Assembly: GCF_013415115.1 (NCBI RefSeq)
Contig: NZ_JACCDD010000003.1
Location: forward strand, 248,001 to 312,000
DNA: 64,000 nt
Origin: Vreelandella zhaodongensis
GTDB taxonomy: Bacteria; Pseudomonadota; Gammaproteobacteria; Pseudomonadales; Halomonadaceae
Direction: 5' to 3'
Part shown: one piece after another, positions 48,203 through 56,344 of the stretch
Numbering within the stretch: the stretch's first letter is position 1
Layout of the letters: each line of letters starts with the position of its first letter
Program-made: the position numbers and the translations under genes
Notes under the pieces: generated by a model
What the model was told of the DNA's origin: nothing
What the model saw: only the letters and a program-made list of their open reading frames with translations
The model's database searches: none

Positions 48203-48859
48203 ATGTTAGAGAAACTGCGTCAACAGCTGCAACAGCACTCGCCTCAACGGCTAGACCACATTGTGCTGCCAGAGGCCGCCGTGCTAATGCCCATTGTGGA
48301 GCGCTCATCACCGACACTGCTGTTTACAAGGCGGGCTAGCCATCTCACCACCCATAGTGGCCAGGTGGCATTTCCCGGTGGCAAACGCGAGGCCTGTGAT
48401 GCGGATCTCTACGCCACCGCTCTGCGCGAGGCACAAGAAGAGATTGCGCTAGCGCCCTCGTTTGTACAACCCTTGGGAAGGTTATCAGACGTTATTTCAC
48501 TACACGGCATCCGAGTAACCCCGTGGGTCGGTATCATTCCGCCAGATTTACCCCTGGTGGCAGATCCCTCTGAATTAGACACAATTTTTGAAGTACCTAT
48601 CAGCCATTTTCTAGACGATAAGCGCACCCATACCGATGTAATTACGGTAGATGGCGTTGCTCACTATGTACCCAGCTACTATGTCGATGGTCACGTGATT
48701 TGGGGGCTTTCCGCAATGATGCTGGTAGAACTACTGGCTGAGGGTTTTGGTATGGCCATTGATCTCTACCAGCGCCCACCAGGGGCGTTACGCCACTACC
48801 CTGAAAGAAGCAGCCGCCTGTCGAAGGCAACGCATACGCCGAAGAGAACCATGAAATGA
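48203..48859 (+). CDS. Nudix hydrolase, CoA pyrophosphatase (NudL) type
   Basis: The 218-residue protein has the CoA-hydrolase motif LLFTRRASHLTTHSGQVAFP followed by the Nudix box (GGKREACDADLYATALREAQEE). Such enzymes cut CoA and acyl-CoA to phosphopantetheine and 3',5'-ADP. The start at ATG 48203 (MLEKLRQQLQQH) fits the family; the Shine-Dalgarno is weak. Its stop overlaps the next gene's start by 4 bp (ATGA). Confidence 0.87.
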   Translation: MLEKLRQQLQQHSPQRLDHIVLPEAAVLMPIVERSSPTLLFTRRASHLTTHSGQVAFPGGKREACDADLYATALREAQEEIALAPSFVQPLGRLSDVISLHGIRVTPWVGIIPPDLPLVADPSELDTIFEVPISHFLDDKRTHTDVITVDGVAHYVPSYYVDGHVIWGLSAMMLVELLAEGFGMAIDLYQRPPGALRHYPERSSRLSKATHTPKRTMK

Positions 48860-49524
48860 TTGCCTCCGTAGCGCTTACCCCTCCCGCAATTAACCCTATT
48901 GCTCATATTGCGCTGGTTGATGCGCTCGTTGAGCAAGGCTGGTACGTGGGTAACAACGTGATAGACCTTGAACTTTGCCAAGCGCTGCACCGTGAGCTGC
49001 ACCATATGGCCGAACACGATGTGCTGGATGAAGCGGGCATTGGCCGTGGCAAAGAACACCACCTTCGCAAAGACATTCGCGGCGATGCCATTCACTGGCT
49101 GGATAGGGAAAGCGAAGCGCAACGCCGCTACCTTGATGCCATGGCAGAACTCCAGCAGTCCCTCAACCAGGCGCTTTTCCTGGGGCTGTTTGAGTACGAG
49201 GCCCACTTTGCCCACTATCCACCGGGCGCGTTTTATCAACGCCACTTAGACAGTTTTCGAGGGCGAGCTAACCGGGTTATTTCAACCGTCGGTTACTTAA
49301 ATCCTCAGTGGCCCACGGATGCCGGCGGAGAGATGGTCATTTATCACCCCGACACCCCTTCTCAGGAGGTCGCCCGCGTGGTTCCTGAAGCTGGCACATT
49401 CGCCTGTTTTTTATCCGAAACCATTCCCCATGAGGTGCTGCCCACTCAACAGCCACGTGCCAGTATTGCCGGCTGGTTTAGGCGCAATGCCTCGCTGGAT
49501 GGCGTACTCGACCCGGCGCGCTGA
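48856..49524 (+). CDS. 2-oxoglutarate/Fe(II)-dependent oxygenase (prolyl-hydroxylase-like)
   Basis: The 222-residue protein has the iron facial triad HxD in YQRHLDSF, a distal histidine in ETIPHEVLP and the 2-oxoglutarate arginine in QPRASIAGWFRR. It fits the P4Hc/EGL-nine-like group; bacterial examples hydroxylate EF-Tu (a Pseudomonas prolyl hydroxylase) or small molecules. It overlaps the Nudix gene by 4 bp and is followed 6 bp later by the sensor kinase, so all are probably one transcript. Substrate is unknown. Confidence 0.85.
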   Translation: MIASVALTPPAINPIAHIALVDALVEQGWYVGNNVIDLELCQALHRELHHMAEHDVLDEAGIGRGKEHHLRKDIRGDAIHWLDRESEAQRRYLDAMAELQQSLNQALFLGLFEYEAHFAHYPPGAFYQRHLDSFRGRANRVISTVGYLNPQWPTDAGGEMVIYHPDTPSQEVARVVPEAGTFACFLSETIPHEVLPTQQPRASIAGWFRRNASLDGVLDPAR

Positions 49525-49530
49525 ATCGCT

Positions 49531-51066
49531 ATGGATACCGTTAACGAAGCCACATTGAATGCCAGGATCAAAGCGCTGGAAGCACAAAATGCAGCGTTGG
49601 AAGAAGAGAAGCGTCATTACCAGTGGTTGGCAGAAAGTACCACTGACCTGATATCCCGCCATGCCCGCGATGGTACTTTTTTATATGCCTCCCAGGCAGC
49701 GCGAGACTTACTGGGGTACGAACCGGAAGAGCTGATCGGCGTATCAGCCTATCAGCTGTTTCATCCCGCCGACTTAAGCGATCTGCTAAACAAATCACCA
49801 CGTGTGTACTATCACGACGGTTTTTATCAGCAGACGTATCGGTTTCGGGCTAAAGCAGGCCACTATGTATGGTTTGAAACCACCAGCCGAACCCGCCGAG
49901 ATGATGCCACAGGCGAGCTAATTGATATTCTTTGTGTCTCTCGGGATGTGAGCCGCCGAGTCCATGCCGAAGCGACCAGAGAGCGCTTAGCGCAGGTGGT
50001 CGAATCTACCACCGACTACGTGCTCTTTTTAGGGCCTAACCAGCATATTTTTAGCGCTAACGAAGCAGCTAGACGCTGCTTTTCACTCCCGCGCGCCACC
50101 ATGCAAGTTGCCTTATCTGTGCTATACAACGCTGACTCCTTGGCACTACTGGAACAGGTGGTATTCCCCGCCGTTGAGCGCTATGGTTCCTGGAGCGGTG
50201 AGCTGGAGATGCTCAGCGCGAACGGCTCCGTCCCTGTGCTTAGCGTGGTGCTTACTCACCGCAGCCGAGGTGCGGAACCTGGTAACTTTGCATTGATTAA
50301 TCGCGATATCAGCGTGCGCAAAGCTGCCGAAGCCCAGGCTCGTCGGCATCAGGAACAAATTGCCCATGCCAACCGATTAGCCGCCGCCGGCGAGCTTGCG
50401 TCTAATATTGCACATGAACTCAATCAACCTCTCGGCGCTATCGCCAACTACACCAGCGGTGCCCTTCTAAAGGCGAAGCACACGCCAAACTTGCCCGCCA
50501 GCGAGCTACAATTGCCACTGGCCCGCATTGACGAACAAGTACAGCGCCTTGCCCAGCGACTCCGTCATATGCGTAGCTTTGTGCGTAAACGCAGTCACTG
50601 CGTCAGACCCTTGGTGCTTGAGCATGTCATTGCCGCCGCCTTTCAACTGTGCGACTGGCAGTATAAGCAGGCGTCAGTTCAACTTACCCAACAACTGCCC
50701 CATGGGTTGCCACGTATTTATGCAGACCCTATTGCCCTTGAGCAAGTAATCGTTAACCTATTGCTTAATGCGCTAACCGCTAGCCGTGACACCCCTGGTG
50801 CCGATCAGGTCGTTTTATTCGCACAAAAAAGCGGCAATCGGCAGCTGACTCTTAGCGTTGAAGACCAAGGCCCTGGTGTAGCGCCAGACCATCAAGAGAC
50901 TATTTTTGATGCCTTTTTCACCACACGCGATGAAGGGTTAGGGATGGGACTAGCGATTAGTCGTTCGCTAATGGAAAGCATGGGAGGAGCGCTTACTCTG
51001 CGCCCTCAGCAAAGCGCGAAAGGCGCCTGCTTTGATATAACACTTCGCACAGAAACAAGCGCATGA
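49531..51066 (+). CDS. Cytosolic PAS-domain sensor histidine kinase
   Basis: The 511-residue kinase lacks membrane helices. It starts with a coiled coil (residues 8-30, ALEAQNAALEEEKRHY), then PAS1 (about 30-140, ESTTDLISRHARDGTFLY), PAS2 (about 155-265, ESTTDYVLFLGPNQHIFSAN), HisKA with H295 in ASNIAHELNQPLG, and HATPase_c (VNLLLNALTAS, VEDQGPGVAPD, GLGMGLAISRSLME). The ELNQPL phosphoacceptor is of the FixL/DctB type. The input signal is unknown; no heme-PAS histidine can be asserted. It has no Shine-Dalgarno and lies 6 bp after the oxygenase, suggesting translational coupling. Its stop overlaps the regulator region. Confidence 0.92.
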   Translation: MDTVNEATLNARIKALEAQNAALEEEKRHYQWLAESTTDLISRHARDGTFLYASQAARDLLGYEPEELIGVSAYQLFHPADLSDLLNKSPRVYYHDGFYQQTYRFRAKAGHYVWFETTSRTRRDDATGELIDILCVSRDVSRRVHAEATRERLAQVVESTTDYVLFLGPNQHIFSANEAARRCFSLPRATMQVALSVLYNADSLALLEQVVFPAVERYGSWSGELEMLSANGSVPVLSVVLTHRSRGAEPGNFALINRDISVRKAAEAQARRHQEQIAHANRLAAAGELASNIAHELNQPLGAIANYTSGALLKAKHTPNLPASELQLPLARIDEQVQRLAQRLRHMRSFVRKRSHCVRPLVLEHVIAAAFQLCDWQYKQASVQLTQQLPHGLPRIYADPIALEQVIVNLLLNALTASRDTPGADQVVLFAQKSGNRQLTLSVEDQGPGVAPDHQETIFDAFFTTRDEGLGMGLAISRSLMESMGGALTLRPQQSAKGACFDITLRTETSA

Positions 51067-51098
51067 TCGCGCATCCGGCGCATGACAAGGAGCCAGCG

Positions 51099-51767
51099 GT
51101 GACCAGCAGTGTTGAACAAAAATCTACCGCCACCATTGCGGTTGTTGATGACGATCAGGCACTGCGTGAATCGCTGGTATGGCTGCTTGAGTCGGTTGGG
51201 CTAACGGCCCAAGCCTTTCATGGCGGCGAGCAGTTTCTAGCCAGCAAACATGACGAATTGGGGGCGCTGCTGCTTGATGTTCGTATGCCTGGAATGAGCG
51301 GGCTTCAAGTGCAGCAGCAGCTTGTTGACCAAGGCGCTACCCTGCCGGTCATTATGATGACCGGGCATGGCGATGTCCCCATGGCGGTGGCTGCACTAAA
51401 AAATGGCGCGTTTGATTTTATCGAAAAGCCATTTAATCACCAGCAACTAATCGACAGCGTGCAACAGGCGTTAGGCAGCGCCCATCAACAGTTGCATGCT
51501 CAACAACAACTGGCGTTGCTGCGCACACGTTACCAATCCCTGCGTCCAAAAGAGCAGCGTATTGTGAAACATGTGGCAGAGGGTATGACCAGCCGTGAAA
51601 TTGCCGAGCATATGCAAATTAGCGGCAAGACCGTCGAGGTCTACCGACTCCGAGCAATGAAGGCTATGCATGCCTCCAATCTGGCTGAGCTGGTGCGCCA
51701 AGCAGTAGCATTAGAACTCGTTCCAACACTCAGCGCAGCCAGCCTCAGACGTGACCCTATTAACTAA
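51099..51767 (+). CDS. FixJ-type response regulator (receiver plus LuxR HTH)
   Basis: The 222-residue regulator has the receiver at about 10-130 (VVDDDQAL acidic pocket, phosphorylation site D60 in LLLDVRMPGMSG, MMTGHGDVPMAV, K in FIEKPF) and a LuxR-type helix-turn-helix at the C-terminus (GMTSREIAEHMQISGKTVEVY). The open frame reaches ATG 51063, overlapping the kinase stop, but GTG 51099-51101 has a perfect AAGGAG 6 nt before it and is chosen. It is the cognate partner of the kinase; targets unknown. Confidence 0.9.
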   Translation: MTSSVEQKSTATIAVVDDDQALRESLVWLLESVGLTAQAFHGGEQFLASKHDELGALLLDVRMPGMSGLQVQQQLVDQGATLPVIMMTGHGDVPMAVAALKNGAFDFIEKPFNHQQLIDSVQQALGSAHQQLHAQQQLALLRTRYQSLRPKEQRIVKHVAEGMTSREIAEHMQISGKTVEVYRLRAMKAMHASNLAELVRQAVALELVPTLSAASLRRDPIN

Positions 51768-51776
51768 ACAAAACAA

Positions 51777-52742
51777 TTAATTAAGCGGAACAATCTGACC
51801 ATTGGCTTTTTCCAGCACATTGCTTACCAGCTCATAGTCGATGCTACGCCCTTCTTGCTCGTGAGCCTCGATCAAGCTCACCACTTCTAGCAGTGTTTGC
51901 ATACCAAAAGCTTGCTCATCCGTGGCCGTAAATGCTTGGATATAGGCTCCACCAGTGCTGCTCCAGCCCACCTTGATAGGGGCATCGATAATATTGACTT
52001 TCGTGCCCACCGGCACCCGCCAGAATATCGACTCAATGTCCTCTGGATGCATACGAATGCAACCACGGCTAGCCCGCATACCGATGCCATCCGGCTGGTT
52101 AGTGCCATGAATCAGATAACCAGGAATATCCAGCAAGATAGCGTATTTCCCAAGTGGATTATCTGGGCCTGGCGGAACCACGGCGGGCGGTGGATCACCG
52201 CGCTCAGCAGCCTCGCGACGGATAGAGGCTGGCGGATACCATGCTGGATTTTCTAAACGCATGGTGGTCTTGGTGACCCCTAATGGCGTGTCAAATGCGT
52301 CACGTCCAATACCGATAGGATAAGTTTCCACCATTGGCGTTTCGCCTTCACCCACTTCTGGGTAGTAATAAAGACGCAGTTCGGCCACGTTAATGACAAT
52401 CCCCGTACGCGGCTCATCAGGGAGAATAAACTGGCTTGGGATGGTGACCTCGGTTCCTTCTCCTGGCACCCAGATACTCACATCGGGGTTTGCCATACGA
52501 ATTTCTTCGTAGCCCACATTGTGCGCACGAGCAATATCGAGAAGAGTATCCTCTTGGCCAGCGGATACTGTGTACACCTCGCCAACCATATTGCCTTCTT
52601 CAGGGAGCGCAAAATGACCTTTTGGCAAATCACTCTCATTAGCGGCGGCAGCGCTCGCCAAAAGCCAAGCACCTAATGCAAAGCTACTGACACAAAGCTG
52701 CTTAATTCGTCGAAAAGCAGGGTACCGCGCGGACGTTGTCAT
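51777..52742 (-). CDS. L,D-transpeptidase (YkuD domain) with LysM
   Basis: The 321-residue periplasmic enzyme has a signal peptide ending in ASAAAA, a LysM-like peptidoglycan-binding region at about 55-100 (VYTVSAGQEDTLLDIARAHNV), and the YkuD domain. The catalytic cysteine is in GIGMRASRGCIRMHPED and histidine in YLIHGTNQPDG. It resembles YbiS/YcfS/ErfK, which attach Braun lipoprotein to, or cross-link, peptidoglycan. A strong Shine-Dalgarno (AAGGAG) precedes the start. It ends 10 bp from the convergent response regulator. Confidence 0.93.
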   Translation of the reverse strand: MTTSARYPAFRRIKQLCVSSFALGAWLLASAAAANESDLPKGHFALPEEGNMVGEVYTVSAGQEDTLLDIARAHNVGYEEIRMANPDVSIWVPGEGTEVTIPSQFILPDEPRTGIVINVAELRLYYYPEVGEGETPMVETYPIGIGRDAFDTPLGVTKTTMRLENPAWYPPASIRREAAERGDPPPAVVPPGPDNPLGKYAILLDIPGYLIHGTNQPDGIGMRASRGCIRMHPEDIESIFWRVPVGTKVNIIDAPIKVGWSSTGGAYIQAFTATDEQAFGMQTLLEVVSLIEAHEQEGRSIDYELVSNVLEKANGQIVPLN

Positions 52743-53276
52743 GGGCTCTCCTTATGATGTGGCCTCTATGCTGTGCCAATTGGGCCACTTGAGCAAGAAT
52801 ATGCCGACTCGTCATTACGGGGTCAACTCGACAGACTGTCGCAGGCGTTTGAAGCATCAGAGTAATACGTTTATTGATTGACAAACCACATCAACCCTAA
52901 TTATAAATAGCCGCAGTTAAAAATCATCGATATACAACAAGCGCTTATCTTTAAAAAATTAAAAACCATTACAATTATAATTGCAAAACTTGGTATAACG
53001 TCTATCTTACTAAGTGTCTTATCGCATTGACGCGAAAGGCACTGGCCACTTTTATTGCAGCATTAAAACACCGCACTAAGGTAGCCACGCTTAATTAAAA
53101 ACGAGCGAAATTTTTATCACCAGGAATAACAGCGATTTAGCAACCGACATACCGATATAATGGAATATATCAACAGCTTTTCAGGATGAAAAAAAGCTAG
53201 CACTATTCGCTGTTAATTTGTTTAGACATCGACGTAGAAGCGTTATGTCTTTATGCAAGCGCAAGGAGCAAGAGCA
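52743..53276. other. AT-rich divergent gap between the L,D-transpeptidase and PRC-barrel genes
   Basis: I see no gene in these 530 bp. The left part has the L,D-transpeptidase promoter. The right part is strongly AT-rich with candidate promoter hexamers that I cannot pair convincingly. AGACAT (53224-53229) and ATGTCT (53245-53250) form an inverted repeat 27-53 bp before the PRC-barrel start and may be a regulatory site. Confidence 0.5.
52798..52826 (-). promoter_or_regulatory. Putative sigma70 promoter of the L,D-transpeptidase gene
   Basis: On the minus strand TTGACC (52821-52826) and CATATT (52798-52803) are separated by 17 bp; the start would be near 52791, about 50 nt before the ATG. Confidence 0.5.
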
Positions 53277-53747
53277 ATGAAAATGATCAAACCTGCACTT
53301 TTAGGTACGCTGATGGTACCCGCATTCATCTTGGCAGCAGGCACTGCCAATGCTGAAAACACCACTACCATGGATGCGACCTACCTTACTAGCACGCCTG
53401 ATGGTGCCTTTCATGCGGACTCGCTGACAGGCAACCAAGTCAAAAGCTCAGTAGAAGACGATGAAGATATCGGCACTATTAATGACCTAGTAATTGACGA
53501 AGATGGGCAAATCCATGCCGTTGTTATTAGCGTTGGTGGCTTCCTTGGAATGGGTGAAAAAGACGTTGCAGTCGCATGGGATTCGCTTGAATTAGTCAAA
53601 GATGACGATGGCGACGATTACGTTATTCGCGTTAATGCATCACAAGATGCTCTTGAAGCTGCAGAAGAGTATGAGCGCAACACAGAAGTGCGTGAGCGCA
53701 ATGCAGAAATGCATGAGAAAAACGTAGAAAACCAAGAGAACAACTAA
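53277..53747 (+). CDS. Exported PRC-barrel domain protein
   Basis: The 156-residue protein has a signal peptide (ILAAGTANA) and a PRC-barrel fold at about 30-125 (IGTINDLVIDEDGQIHAVVIS, VGGFLGMGEKDVAVAW). The C-terminal 28 residues form three heptads of the pattern E[RK]NxExx (ERNTEVR, ERNAEMH, EKNVENQ), probably a short coiled coil. It is acidic overall, as expected of a periplasmic halophile protein. AAGGAG lies 8 nt before ATG 53277. Function unknown; PRC barrels in other proteins act as scaffold or adaptor folds. Confidence 0.8.
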   Translation: MKMIKPALLGTLMVPAFILAAGTANAENTTTMDATYLTSTPDGAFHADSLTGNQVKSSVEDDEDIGTINDLVIDEDGQIHAVVISVGGFLGMGEKDVAVAWDSLELVKDDDGDDYVIRVNASQDALEAAEEYERNTEVRERNAEMHEKNVENQENN

Positions 53748-53770
53748 GCAATAACTTAGTTAGCTCCTCT

Positions 53771-53798
53771 AAAGGCCTTGGCAATTGCCAAGGCCTTT
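53771..53798. terminator. 28-bp palindromic terminator after the PRC-barrel gene
   Basis: A perfect inverted repeat with arms AAAGGCCTTGGCAA and TTGCCAAGGCCTTT is followed by TTATA. It lies 23 nt after the stop. The symmetrical A and T ends let it act on both strands, and the OsmC gene converges from the right 60 bp away. Confidence 0.8.
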
Positions 53799-53860
53799 TA
53801 TATTAAACATACAAAACTTCTATATAGAAAAAATCACCATAACACATGTTATCAAAATAA

Positions 53861-54283
53861 TTAGTTTTTAAGCTTAGCTGTCATCGTAATGTCAGCATTA
53901 AGCACCTTGGATACGGGGCAATTCGCTTTAGCTGTTTCAGCGGCCTCTTGAAAAACAGCTTCATCCGCACCACTCACGCTTGCCGATACCTCTAAATGAA
54001 TACTTGAAATATCGAAACCGCCTGCACTTTGTGAAAGTGTAACGCGGGCAGCGGTATCAATTGCCTCTGCGGTATAGCCTTTCTCTCCCAGAATCATCGA
54101 AAGTGCCATGGAAAAGCAGCTAGCATGAGCTGCGCCAATTAACTCCTCAGGATTGGTGCCCGGCTCACCTTCGAAGCGCTGCTTAAACGAGTAACTTGCT
54201 TCTAATACTCCGCTTTCTGTAGAGACGCGGCCTTCGCCATCTTTCAAACCGCCTTCCCAGCGTGCGTTTGCTTTACTATCCAT
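53861..54283 (-). CDS. OsmC-family peroxiredoxin
   Basis: The 140-residue thiol peroxidase has the two conserved cysteines in AAHASCFSMALS and AKANCPVSKVL and the substrate arginine/glutamate region EGEPGTNPEELI. It resembles E. coli OsmC, which reduces organic hydroperoxides and is induced by osmotic stress, rather than Ohr (a separate gene at 61859). ATG 54281-54283 has AAGGAG 6 nt upstream; the frame extends 23 codons further. Confidence 0.92.
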   Translation of the reverse strand: MDSKANARWEGGLKDGEGRVSTESGVLEASYSFKQRFEGEPGTNPEELIGAAHASCFSMALSMILGEKGYTAEAIDTAARVTLSQSAGGFDISSIHLEVSASVSGADEAVFQEAAETAKANCPVSKVLNADITMTAKLKN

Positions 54284-54539
54284 TCTGTTCTCCTTTCCTA
54301 TGGTAGTTCGCTGATGCGTAAGTAGACGCATAAGGTGCGTCCACCAGCTCACTCAGCGTAGCTGATTCTCTCGCCTATGCCGAACTAACGGGGCCGACGC
54401 AGTAAAATATGATGGCAAACTGCCTATATGTTCGTTTTCAGCCGCTATGTCGCTAAGCTGAGCACCTCTGTTACATTCAACACGACGTCGTTCACCACCA
54501 TGTCTATAATAATTGCCGCTATTCACCTAAGGACACATC

Positions 54540-55445
54540 ATGTCATCGGCCGATGCGCTGCGTTTGGTACTGCTTTCTTCCCTATGGGGGCTATCGTTTA
54601 TTTTCATGCGCGTCGCCGCACCAGAATTTGGTGCCATTCCGCTAGTGTTAGTCAGGATGGGCATTGGCGCTTTGCTTTTGGTGCCGCTGCTCCTGAGCCT
54701 GCGCTACCTGCGGCTGATCTGGCAGCACAAAGGGCCGTTACTGCTACTGGGCGTGATTAATCATGTACTACCTTTTTCATTGTTAGCGTTAGCAACAACT
54801 CGGCTGGAGGCGGGATTTACGTCGCTGATAAACGCCACCACACCGATTTTTACCGCTTTACTAGGCGCTGCTTTTTTTGCCACCCCCGTTCAGCGCCAGC
54901 AGTACATTGGCTTAGCATTAGCGCTACTGGGTGTGTATGTGCTATCGGCTGACCGGCTAGACTTTAGCCTAGGTGGCGACGGCTGGTTTATTATTGCCGT
55001 ATTGGGCGCAACATTTTGCTACGGCCTTGCTGGAAATTACTCTAAAACCCGCCTCGGCCATTTACCAACACGAGTCCTGGCAGCAGGTAGTAGTGCCATG
55101 TCGGCATTAGTTTTGTTGATCCCTGGTCTACTGCTCTGGCCCAGCGACCCCGTCAGCACGCTTGCTTGGGGCAACGCGCTAGCGCTAGCGGTGCTCAGCA
55201 CCACGCTAGCCTTCTTGCTTTATTTCGGCCTATTAGCCAGTGCAGGGGCCACCGCCACCTCAACCGTCACCTTTTTGGTTCCAGTCAGCGCGCTGCTGTG
55301 GGGCTACTTGCTGCTTAATGAAACACTTAGCTTTCAAGTGGTGGCAGGTATGGTAATCACTCTGTTAGGAACCGCTGTCGCCACAAAACTATTAAGGTTT
55401 AAGCCTCGCGCTGCGTTGACACCACCTCGTCCCCCACACGAATAG
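54540..55445 (+). CDS. EamA/DMT-family permease
   Basis: The 301-residue protein has ten membrane helices in two EamA repeats (LRLVLLSSLWGLSFIFMRVA; IIAVLGATFCYGLAGNYSK). DMT proteins export amino acids, nucleosides or drugs; direction and substrate cannot be read. The last 16 codons overlap the convergent MOSC gene by 47 bp. Confidence 0.87.
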   Translation: MSSADALRLVLLSSLWGLSFIFMRVAAPEFGAIPLVLVRMGIGALLLVPLLLSLRYLRLIWQHKGPLLLLGVINHVLPFSLLALATTRLEAGFTSLINATTPIFTALLGAAFFATPVQRQQYIGLALALLGVYVLSADRLDFSLGGDGWFIIAVLGATFCYGLAGNYSKTRLGHLPTRVLAAGSSAMSALVLLIPGLLLWPSDPVSTLAWGNALALAVLSTTLAFLLYFGLLASAGATATSTVTFLVPVSALLWGYLLLNETLSFQVVAGMVITLLGTAVATKLLRFKPRAALTPPRPPHE

Positions 55446-56247
55446 TGCCACCTTGACCCGCCGTTAACGTGGAATTTTGGCCAAAGTAGGCACCTTTCAG
55501 GTGGGGCTGAGTGTTCAGGGCAAGCAGTGTTTTCAGTGGCTCTGCCTGTGCAGGTATGGTACCGGTTTGCTGATCAACGGTGGTGATCTTACAGCGCTGA
55601 CAGGGTTTGCGTAGCGTCAGTTCATAACTGCCCTGGCGTGCTGCTAATGTTGCCCACTGGTCTTCCGCCCAAGCATCATCACATGCCACCACAATATTCG
55701 GCCGAAAACGGTCCATCGGCACAGGGGACTGCCCATTGGCAATCAGCGCTTGATTCAAGGCATCTAGAGAGCCGGTGGTGGTTATCAGAAAAGGGTAGCC
55801 ATCAGAAAAATAGGTATGCGCCTCGCCTCCCGCCAAAAAGTCCTCTTCAACAGAACGCGTAAACTCGGTGGCAAAGCGCACCAAACTGATGCCTTGTGCT
55901 TGCTCACCCAATGCCGTCACAAGCCAGTGCGATACGTCCTCGCTTTCTGGTAGTGCTTTGCAGTGGTCGTCCCACACTTTCACAAGCCGCAAATTACCTT
56001 GGGGTTCCGCAAGGGAAATCTCGATCGGGTCAACATTTGGGTGAGACAGCACCAACGCTTGATCGGTTAATTCAACCGCAATGGTGGCAAGCGCAGGTAA
56101 CTGGCGCTGGGTGACAAAACGCTGCTGAGCATCCACCAACATCCAACGGCGATCCCAGCCAAGCCCATGGTCATGGATGTCACTTTGAGTGACGTTAATT
56201 CCCTTCAGCGATTTAACAGGATAGATAATGAGTTGGGTAATGTTCAC
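55399..56247 (-). CDS. MOSC domain-containing protein (YcbX-like)
   Basis: The 282-residue protein has an N-terminal beta-barrel domain (ITQLIIYPVKSLKGINVTQSD) and a C-terminal MOSC domain with the conserved cysteine in RKPCQRCKITTVD. YcbX-type enzymes bind molybdenum cofactor and reduce N-hydroxylated compounds. No [2Fe-2S] C-terminal domain is present, so an outside electron donor would be needed. The 3' end overlaps the EamA gene by 47 bp. Confidence 0.9.
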   Translation of the reverse strand: MNITQLIIYPVKSLKGINVTQSDIHDHGLGWDRRWMLVDAQQRFVTQRQLPALATIAVELTDQALVLSHPNVDPIEISLAEPQGNLRLVKVWDDHCKALPESEDVSHWLVTALGEQAQGISLVRFATEFTRSVEEDFLAGGEAHTYFSDGYPFLITTTGSLDALNQALIANGQSPVPMDRFRPNIVVACDDAWAEDQWATLAARQGSYELTLRKPCQRCKITTVDQQTGTIPAQAEPLKTLLALNTQPHLKGAYFGQNSTLTAGQGGTIRVGDEVVSTQREA

Positions 56248-56344
56248 GGCGGCCTCATGCTCTTTAGCGCGGTGGTTTAACAGGCAATTCTGCTAATGAT
56301 CAGGATAGCCTATCGAGATAGCGGGCAAGCTGCCACCAGCCGTG

